From Prolixibacteraceae bacterium (GTDB lineage: Bacteria; Bacteroidota; Bacteroidia; Bacteroidales; Prolixibacteraceae), in the NCBI GenBank assembly GCA_018399395.1, contig JAGYOI010000078.1, positions 1 through 6,417 of the forward strand: 6,417 nucleotides of DNA. Direction: 5' to 3'. Within the stretch, counting starts at the first letter, position 1. Every line of letters begins with the position of its first letter. The notes beneath the pieces were generated by a model that did not search any database, had not been told where the DNA came from, and was given only the letters and a program-made list of their open reading frames with translations. The translations under genes were made by a program, and so were the position numbers. Positions 1 through 4,535 of this stretch are shown piece after piece.

Positions 1-102
1 CTCTCCTGATATAAAATTACAAAATTTATAGTTACCGCCAATCACTCTTTTTAAAATCATGCCACCTGTTGAAAAGTTTTTAACAAGTCGCCCTGCGAAT
101 GG

Positions 103-133
103 TTGACAATAAATTAAAATAAGCATACTTTCG
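103..133 (+). promoter_or_regulatory. Bacteroidota-type promoter for the 150-881 gene
   Basis: A TTGACA at 103-108 supplies the TTG -33 element. TACTTTCG at 126-133 matches the Bacteroidota -7 consensus TAnnTTTG at all but one position. The gap between TTG and TA is 20 bases, within the usual range. Transcription would start near 140, giving a leader of only about ten bases before the ATG at 150. This is a motif match by eye. Confidence 0.55.
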
Positions 134-149
134 CAGCAAAATACAAATC

Positions 150-881
150 ATGCCATACCGTCGTTTACCCACAACTGACAAAGCCCGTTTAAGGGCACTC
201 GAAAAATGCCAGGAGCAAATTGCAAAAGTGAAGCCTGAAGAAAGGGCGGTTTCTGAACATTCTGCAACTGAGCTTAAAGTTTTTTTGCCACGATTTCAGC
301 AAACCATTATCAACCTCGATGCTGCTAAAAACAACCAGGTTGCAAAAAACAAACAATACACTGAACTACAACGCAAGGCCCGTTTATACATTTCACATTT
401 TATTCAGGTAATGAACATGGCCATTGCCAGGGGTGAACTGAAACCCGAAATCCGCGGGTTTTACGAATTGTCAAAATACAAGAATACATTACCACCGTTA
501 AATGCAGAAAAAGATTTGCTCGAGTGGGGCAAAAAAATGATTGAAGGCGACCAAAAAAGAATCCAGAATGGCGGCAGCCCCATTTACAATCCATCAATTG
601 CACTGGTAAAAGTGAATTACGAGAAATACACCGAGGCCTATCATTTTCAGAAAACACTGCAAACAACAACCGACCGCAACTCACAACAGGTAAACAACCT
701 GAGAAACGAAGCCGATAAACTTATCCAGAATATCTGGAACGAAGTAGAGCAGAAATTACAACCGTTGCCCGACACAAAAAAACGTGCCCTCTGTGAGAAC
801 TATGGTGTTGTTTATGTATTTCGGAAATCGGAAAAGAAAAAATTAGAAGCTAAGCAGCTACAACCTGAGTTCAATTTCTGA
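150..881 (+). CDS. Conserved Bacteroidota protein of unknown function
   Basis: This 243-residue protein has no signal peptide or membrane segment, so it is probably cytoplasmic. It is charged and mostly helical in appearance, with Lys/Glu/Gln-rich stretches at about 11-35, 55-80 and 175-205 that could form coiled coils. From memory, similar proteins of about this length, starting MPYRRLP and uncharacterised, recur in Bacteroidota. The parts that look most like that family are the N-terminus, ISHFIQVMNMAIARGEL (81-97), the NPSIALVKVNYEKY region (147-160) and YGVVYVFRK (218-226). I know of no catalytic motif or assigned function. The ATG at 150 is supported by a promoter ending about 17 bases upstream and by the family-like N-terminus. 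The 3' end overlaps the opposing protease gene by 24 bp. It is confidently a real gene, but its role is unknown. Confidence 0.88.
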   Translation: MPYRRLPTTDKARLRALEKCQEQIAKVKPEERAVSEHSATELKVFLPRFQQTIINLDAAKNNQVAKNKQYTELQRKARLYISHFIQVMNMAIARGELKPEIRGFYELSKYKNTLPPLNAEKDLLEWGKKMIEGDQKRIQNGGSPIYNPSIALVKVNYEKYTEAYHFQKTLQTTTDRNSQQVNNLRNEADKLIQNIWNEVEQKLQPLPDTKKRALCENYGVVYVFRKSEKKKLEAKQLQPEFNF

Positions 882-1799
882 GTGTTTTTTCTCTTCTTTA
901 ATCTTAAAATAAGCCATCAAAGCCACTACAGCCACCAAACTAAATGTTGCAGCCACCCAGGCATAATCCATGTTGGCACCAAGTGTTTCCGGGTCGGCTT
1001 TTAAATCACCGGTCTCATAAAAATAATAAGCCATTACGGCTACGGCATTATTAACAAAATGGGCAATCACCGGCAACCATAAGTTTCCGCTCCACACAAA
1101 CATGTAACCAAATAATGCCCCCAACAATGCCCTTGGGATAAAACCATAAAATTGCAAGTGCAGTGCGCTAAACAAAATGGCAGAAATCCAAATTGCCACA
1201 TGTTTATTTTTTGTCCACTCATGAAATATTCGCTGTACAACACCCCTGAAAAGGAATTCTTCACCAATTGCAGGTATGAGCGCAATCAGAAAAATATTAT
1301 AAAAAAGAACACCGATACTATCGGCCTTTACAAACAATTCTGTCAGCATGCCTGCCTGGTCTTCGCTCTGCCGCATCCAGCGTTCGAGCCCTTCGAGCCA
1401 TTGCGGCAGTTCCATATCGGCATTCATTATGCCAACATAACTGATAAATGGACTAAACGCGATAACGATGAAAGAAACAAGGATTGCGCTGCCTAAAAAA
1501 ACCCGTTTATTCAGTTTTAAATATTTTTTTATTGAATCTCCAAATAGCAGAGCCAAAAGAAGTGCTGGTATAATAAACAAACCCAACGATTGCCAAAGCT
1601 GAAAATATTTCAATACGCCAATATTTGATTCGTCGTACGTTAACCCCCCGCCCATCATGCCGCTAAAGGCTTCCATTCCAAAAAACGGAATAGCCGTAAC
1701 AGCAGCTATAATCATCGACAAAAATAAAGAAACAAGTGCGATTAATGCCACAACACCAAGTTTCGACAATGGATGCTTGTATTTATGTATTCCTATCAT
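858..1799 (-). CDS. CPBP-family intramembrane metalloprotease
   Basis: This 313-residue multi-pass membrane protein has about seven or eight hydrophobic segments, roughly at 12-36, 65-86, 99-121, 163-179, 202-217, 221-236, 240-260 and 279-298. It carries the three conserved motifs of the CPBP (CAAX protease and bacteriocin-processing, Abi/Rce1-like) family. These are E180-E181-x3-R185 in GEEFLFRG, H214 in FSALHL, and H247-x3-N251 in IAHFVNN. The glutamates and histidines are the expected catalytic or metal-site residues, so the protein appears intact and active. Substrates of bacterial members are mostly unknown, and nothing nearby (no bacteriocin or prenyl-peptide gene) points to one. The C-terminal tail (about 299-313) is charged. 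The start at 1799 lies about 20 bases below a perfect -7 element. The gene overlaps the convergent 150-881 gene at its 3' end. Confidence 0.92.
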   Translation of the reverse strand: MIGIHKYKHPLSKLGVVALIALVSLFLSMIIAAVTAIPFFGMEAFSGMMGGGLTYDESNIGVLKYFQLWQSLGLFIIPALLLALLFGDSIKKYLKLNKRVFLGSAILVSFIVIAFSPFISYVGIMNADMELPQWLEGLERWMRQSEDQAGMLTELFVKADSIGVLFYNIFLIALIPAIGEEFLFRGVVQRIFHEWTKNKHVAIWISAILFSALHLQFYGFIPRALLGALFGYMFVWSGNLWLPVIAHFVNNAVAVMAYYFYETGDLKADPETLGANMDYAWVAATFSLVAVVALMAYFKIKEEKKHSEIELRL

Positions 1800-1819
1800 A
1801 TTTTTCAGCTTTCAAATGC

Positions 1820-1827
1820 CAAAAATA
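1820..1827 (-). promoter_or_regulatory. -7 element for the CPBP protease gene
   Basis: Read on the minus strand this is TATTTTTG, a perfect TAnnTTTG. It sits 20 bases upstream of the protease ATG at 1799, predicting a leader of about 14 bases. I found no TTG -33 element at the usual 19-21 base spacing; the nearest TTG is 25 bases away. The -33 half is therefore weak. Confidence 0.5.
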
Positions 1828-1895
1828 TAAAAACATTTGATGATATGTTTTCCAACAAAAAGAAAACGATTATTTCGTTCTATACGTTTTTTTTC

Positions 1896-1903
1896 TAAAT
1901 TTG
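1896..1903 (+). promoter_or_regulatory. -7 element of the frr promoter
   Basis: TAAATTTG is a perfect match to TAnnTTTG. It lies 32 bases before the frr ATG at 1936, predicting transcription from about 1910 and a leader of about 25 bases. A TTCG at 1874-1877 is a poor candidate for the -33 element. The box lies inside the open frame that extends upstream of the frr start, so any start codon above it would not be on this transcript. Confidence 0.6.
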
Positions 1904-1935
1904 TCGTAACGCGAATAAAAACATACACTAAATAT

Positions 1936-2499
1936 ATGAACGAAGAAGTTGACATGATTATCGACATGGCTTCTGACCAAATGAAGTCAGCGATTGAACA
2001 CCTTGAGAAAGAACTGGGTCATTTACGTGCCGGCAAAGCTTCGCCGCGTATGCTCGACAGTGTAATGGTTGAATATTACGGAACGATGACACCCCTTGCC
2101 CAAACCGCGAGTATCACCACGCCCGACGCCAAAACTATTGTTGTGCAGCCTTGGGAAAAAGGCATGATAGCCCCGATAGAAAAGGCAATAATCAATGCCA
2201 ACCTGGGCTTTAACCCCGACAACAATGGCGATTTAATACGTATTTTTATCCCACCGTTAACCGAAGAGCGCCGCCAATCACTTGTAAAAGAAGCACACAA
2301 AGAAGGTGAAGCCGCTAAAGTGAGTATCCGCAACGCCCGCCGCGACGCGAACGACCAGCTCAAAAAATTACTAAAAGAAGGCTTATCGGAAGATCTTGAA
2401 AAAGACGGCCTCGATAAAGTACAGGAAATTACAAATCAATTCTCGAAAAAAGCTGACGTAATTCTTGAAGCTAAAGAGAAAGAGATATTAACCGTATAA
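1936..2499 (+). CDS. frr: Ribosome recycling factor
   Basis: Ribosome recycling factor acts with EF-G after termination to split the post-termination ribosome into subunits in the cytoplasm. The 187-residue product matches the usual length of about 185. It resembles E. coli RRF along its whole length: LRAGKASP (30-37), LDSVMVEYYGT (40-50), PIEKAI (80-85), IPPLTEERR (105-113) and the hallmark IRNARRDAND (131-140). That last motif includes R132, R135 and R136 of the long helix-bundle domain, where the equivalent E. coli arginines are essential. I chose the ATG at 1936. An upstream ATG at 1837 would add 33 residues with no family counterpart, and the promoter lies inside that extension. Many bacteria have pyrH just upstream of frr; here the neighbour is a divergent protease gene, so frr appears to be transcribed alone and ends at its own terminator. 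Confidence 0.97.
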   Translation: MNEEVDMIIDMASDQMKSAIEHLEKELGHLRAGKASPRMLDSVMVEYYGTMTPLAQTASITTPDAKTIVVQPWEKGMIAPIEKAIINANLGFNPDNNGDLIRIFIPPLTEERRQSLVKEAHKEGEAAKVSIRNARRDANDQLKKLLKEGLSEDLEKDGLDKVQEITNQFSKKADVILEAKEKEILTV

Positions 2500-2538
2500 C
2501 TTTATTTTTGATAAAGTTTGTGTTTTCATGGCTATTTA

Positions 2539-2572
2539 AAGAGCAGTTCCAACGGGGCTGCTCTTATTTTTT
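2539..2572 (+). terminator. Rho-independent terminator after frr
   Basis: AAGAGCAG (2539-2546) pairs perfectly with CTGCTCTT (2558-2565) around an 11-base loop. The T-tract at 2567-2572 follows one base after the stem. It begins 40 bases after the frr stop. The right arm overlaps the stop codon (2564-2566) of the opposing polyprenyl synthase gene. Read on the minus strand the same stem is followed only by TTTAAAT, so termination in that direction would be weaker. A small A/T stem, CTTTAT/ATAAAG at 2500-2516, sits directly after the frr stop. Confidence 0.75.
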
Positions 2573-3538
2573 GCGCTTTATGATATACCTGAACAAATCA
2601 CTTAAAGCAATTTGCGCTTCATTTTCGGGAAATTTATTCAATCGCTCAATTGCCTTTTCGCAATAATGGTTCATCATTTCCGTGGCGTACTCAATTCCGC
2701 CATTCCGGCGCACTAAGCCTATTAGCTCTTCAACCTCCTGCTTCTGGTGATTTTTCTTCTTTACAATATTAATGATCCGCTTTTGTTCTTTTTTACCCGA
2801 AGAATTTAAAACATGGATTAGCGGCAAAGTGATTTTTTGTTCTTTTATATCGTTGCCAATAGGCTTACCAATGATGCCTTTTTCTTCGTAATCGAAAATA
2901 TCATCGCGAATTTGAAAAGCGATGCCGGCCAAAACACCAATAGCGCGCATCTCTTCTATCACCTCTGTATCTTTTTTTACCGAGTGCGTTCCTACCGCCA
3001 GGCTCGTGCCAATCAAAGAAGCGGTTTTTTTCGAGATAATTTCAAAATAAGAAGCTTCATCAATATCGAGCTTACGGCTTTTTTCGCTTTGCAGCAATTC
3101 ACCTTCGATGGTTTCTTTCACTGCCCGCGAAATAATATCAAGCGTTTCATATTCCTTCTCCTTGGTTGCAATCAACAAGCCTTTAGAAAGTAAAAAATCG
3201 CCAATTAACACCGCATATTTATTCTTCCAAAGGGCATTTATCGAAAAAGCATCGCGCCGTTCATACGATTCGTCAATCACATCGTCGTGAACCAGGGTTG
3301 CCGAATGGAGCAACTCAATTGAAGTGGCTGCCAGATAAGTACTCCGGTTGATTTCGCCATGCATTTTTGCCGACAAAAAAACGAATAACGGCCTTATCTG
3401 CTTACCCTTGCGGCGCACCAAATAATTAACTATTGTATTAAGCAATGCAATATCCGAACGTGCTGTTTCCCTGAAAAATTGTTCAAAATCTTTCAGCTCT
3501 TCAGCAACCGGTTTTTTTATTTTTTCTAATTTCGACAT
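2564..3538 (-). CDS. Long-chain all-trans polyprenyl diphosphate synthase
   Basis: This cytosolic prenyltransferase condenses isopentenyl diphosphate units onto an allylic primer. The product is probably the side chain of menaquinone. The 324-residue length is typical. Visible motifs are KGKQIRP (44-50, diphosphate binding), the first aspartate-rich motif DDVID (D85, D86, D89) in LVHDDVIDE, and the second, DDIFD (D212, D213, D216), in QIRDDIFDYE. A80, five residues before the first motif, is small, as in long-chain synthases; short-chain enzymes have a bulky aromatic residue there. Exact chain length cannot be read from sequence. The usual RRG after the first motif is RRD here (94-96), while both arginines are kept. 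Octaprenyl synthase IspB is the closest E. coli relative. The gene converges on frr and has a -7 box 15 bases before its ATG. Confidence 0.93.
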   Translation of the reverse strand: MSKLEKIKKPVAEELKDFEQFFRETARSDIALLNTIVNYLVRRKGKQIRPLFVFLSAKMHGEINRSTYLAATSIELLHSATLVHDDVIDESYERRDAFSINALWKNKYAVLIGDFLLSKGLLIATKEKEYETLDIISRAVKETIEGELLQSEKSRKLDIDEASYFEIISKKTASLIGTSLAVGTHSVKKDTEVIEEMRAIGVLAGIAFQIRDDIFDYEEKGIIGKPIGNDIKEQKITLPLIHVLNSSGKKEQKRIINIVKKKNHQKQEVEELIGLVRRNGGIEYATEMMNHYCEKAIERLNKFPENEAQIALSDLFRYIIKRKK

Positions 3539-3552
3539 GATATTTGAAAGCC

Positions 3553-3560
3553 CAAAAGTA
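3553..3560 (-). promoter_or_regulatory. -7 element for the polyprenyl synthase gene
   Basis: On the minus strand this reads TACTTTTG, a perfect TAnnTTTG, ending 14 bases before the ATG at 3538. The predicted leader is under ten bases. No TTG occurs at the standard distance upstream, so only half of the promoter is recognisable. Confidence 0.5.
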
Positions 3561-3642
3561 AAAATTTAAGAGCCAATATTGACGCTTATCCTAAAATAAC
3601 CATCAAAAAGGCTATTAGTTTATCTATTTATTTCAGTAAAAT

Positions 3643-3660
3643 ATATTCTTTATGGAATAT
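3643..3660 (+). promoter_or_regulatory. Palindrome, candidate operator of the ArsR-type regulator
   Basis: ATATTC (3643-3648) and GAATAT (3655-3660) form a perfect 6+6 inverted repeat with a 6-base spacer. It ends three bases upstream of the -7 box of the downstream regulator gene, so it fills the region between the -33 and -7 positions. ArsR-family dimers typically bind A/T-rich palindromes of this kind and repress their own promoters. Autorepression is inferred from position and symmetry. The sequence is A/T-rich, so a chance palindrome is possible. Confidence 0.4.
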
Positions 3661-3663
3661 TTA

Positions 3664-3671
3664 TAAATTTG
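3664..3671 (+). promoter_or_regulatory. -7 element of the arsR-type gene
   Basis: TAAATTTG is a perfect TAnnTTTG and identical to the box in front of frr. It ends 18 bases before the ATG at 3690, predicting a leader of about 12 bases. A possible TTG start at 3669 overlaps the box, so it cannot be used from this promoter. Confidence 0.55.
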
Positions 3672-3689
3672 TGGTTTAAATTGAATACC

Positions 3690-3992
3690 ATGTCAACACA
3701 AGAATTTGATGAAAATAGTCTGAACAAAGCGGCAGCAATGCTAAAAGCGATGGCCCACCCTTTGCGCATATCAATATTAGATTTATTGAAGAATGGCGAA
3801 GAGTTAACAGTGACACAAATACATGAGCTCCTCGATATTGAACAATCGACGGCTTCACACCATTTGGGCATCCTGAAGGACAAAGGCATTCTTTGTTCAA
3901 AACGAAACGGTAAAAACACGTACTATTTTTCGAAACACAAAGTACTTGGGCAAATGATTGAATGTGTTAAATCATGCGCCTGTCAGGATTAA
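3690..3992 (+). CDS. ArsR/SmtB-type winged-helix transcriptional repressor
   Basis: The 100-residue product has the compact ArsR fold. The start is MLKAMAHPLRISILDLL (17-33), followed by the helix-turn-helix LTVTQIHELLDIEQSTASHH (39-58), whose second half is the recognition helix. LGILKDKGIL leads into a basic beta-wing, SKRNGKNTYYF (70-80). It would act as a DNA-binding dimer released by a metal or thiol-reactive signal. It lacks the ELCVCDL-type metal site of ArsR/CadC in the DNA-binding helix region. It does have four cysteines: C69 at the wing and a C-terminal C92-x3-C96-x-C98 cluster that could bind metal or sense redox state. The ATG at 3690 is preferred over a TTG at 3669, which lies in the promoter. 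The gene is divergent from the polyprenyl synthase and 87 bases upstream of queD. No resistance or transport gene is adjacent, so the signal and targets are unknown. Confidence 0.9.
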   Translation: MSTQEFDENSLNKAAAMLKAMAHPLRISILDLLKNGEELTVTQIHELLDIEQSTASHHLGILKDKGILCSKRNGKNTYYFSKHKVLGQMIECVKSCACQD

Positions 3993-4079
3993 TTACCCCA
4001 TCAAAAGTACTGCATATTAACCTTTTTGCTCCCCGTTTGTTTATTCTATTACATTAACAGTATTCAAAATTTAATAAAA

Positions 4080-4532
4080 ATGACAGATAAAGTACGCGTT
4101 ACAAAATTCTATGATTTTGAGATGGCACATGCCCTTTGGAATTACGACGGACTGTGCAAAAATATACACGGGCACACTTACCAATTATATGTTACGGTAA
4201 TGGGCGAACCCATAAACGACCCCGAGAATAAAAAAAACGGCATGGTTATCGATTTTGGCGACCTGAAACGTATTGTAAAAGATGAAATAGTTGATAAACT
4301 TGACCACTCGATGGCCATATACGAAAAAGCACCACAAAAACAACTTGAAACGCTGGGTGAGATGTTCGAACGGCACTTTATATTTAACTTTCAGCCCACT
4401 TGTGAAAATCTTGTTTTGTGGATTGTTGAAAAAATAAAGCCTAAACTACCCGAAGGAATCATCCTGAAAAAAGTAGTTTTGTACGAAACAACAACTTCCA
4501 ACGCTGAATGGAATGATGATGACAATCAATAA
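4080..4532 (+). CDS. queD: 6-carboxy-5,6,7,8-tetrahydropterin synthase, QueD type
   Basis: QueD converts 7,8-dihydroneopterin triphosphate to 6-carboxytetrahydropterin in the pathway to preQ0, and so to queuosine in tRNA. The 150-residue product belongs to the 6-pyruvoyltetrahydropterin synthase family. Zinc ligands are H17 (FEMAH), H30 and H32 (HGH). The nucleophile C26 lies in C-x3-HGH, the QueD spacing; mammalian-type synthases have C-x5-HGH. Other family features are VIDFGDLK (56-63), the LDH at 74-76 with the catalytic D75/H76 pair, PTCEN (106-110) and the E136 region LYETTTSNAEW. It is about 30 residues longer than E. coli QueD, mostly through an insertion near 44-53 and a longer middle section. 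The ATG at 4080 is chosen because an upstream TTG at 4026 would add a tail with no family counterpart. The stop is three bases before polA. A PTPS-like alternative activity cannot be excluded. Confidence 0.9.
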   Translation: MTDKVRVTKFYDFEMAHALWNYDGLCKNIHGHTYQLYVTVMGEPINDPENKKNGMVIDFGDLKRIVKDEIVDKLDHSMAIYEKAPQKQLETLGEMFERHFIFNFQPTCENLVLWIVEKIKPKLPEGIILKKVVLYETTTSNAEWNDDDNQ

Positions 4533-4535
4533 CCT

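Noticed and set aside
848..860. AGCT-GCTT-AGCT stem followed by a T-rich stretch on the minus strand after the protease stop
   Set aside because: Only four base pairs, and it lies in the coding sequence of the opposing gene. Too weak to call a terminator.
1837..1935. N-terminal extension of frr starting at the ATG at 1837
   Set aside because: It contains the frr -7 element, has no counterpart in the RRF family, and adding it makes the protein too long.
4002..4027. Hairpin between the arsR-type gene and queD (CAAAAG with CTTTTTG)
   Set aside because: The stem is short, A/T-only at its core and bulged, with no T-tract after it, so it is not a credible terminator.
4036..4068. Promoter for queD (TTTG at 4036-4039 and TATTCAAA at 4061-4068)
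   Set aside because: Spacing is acceptable, but the -7 half lacks the TTTG part. queD may instead be read from the arsR-type promoter.
4026..4079. Upstream TTG start for queD adding 18 hydrophobic residues
   Set aside because: QueD proteins begin shortly before the FxxxH zinc-ligand motif, which the ATG at 4080 gives. The extra stretch looks like translated A/T-rich leader.
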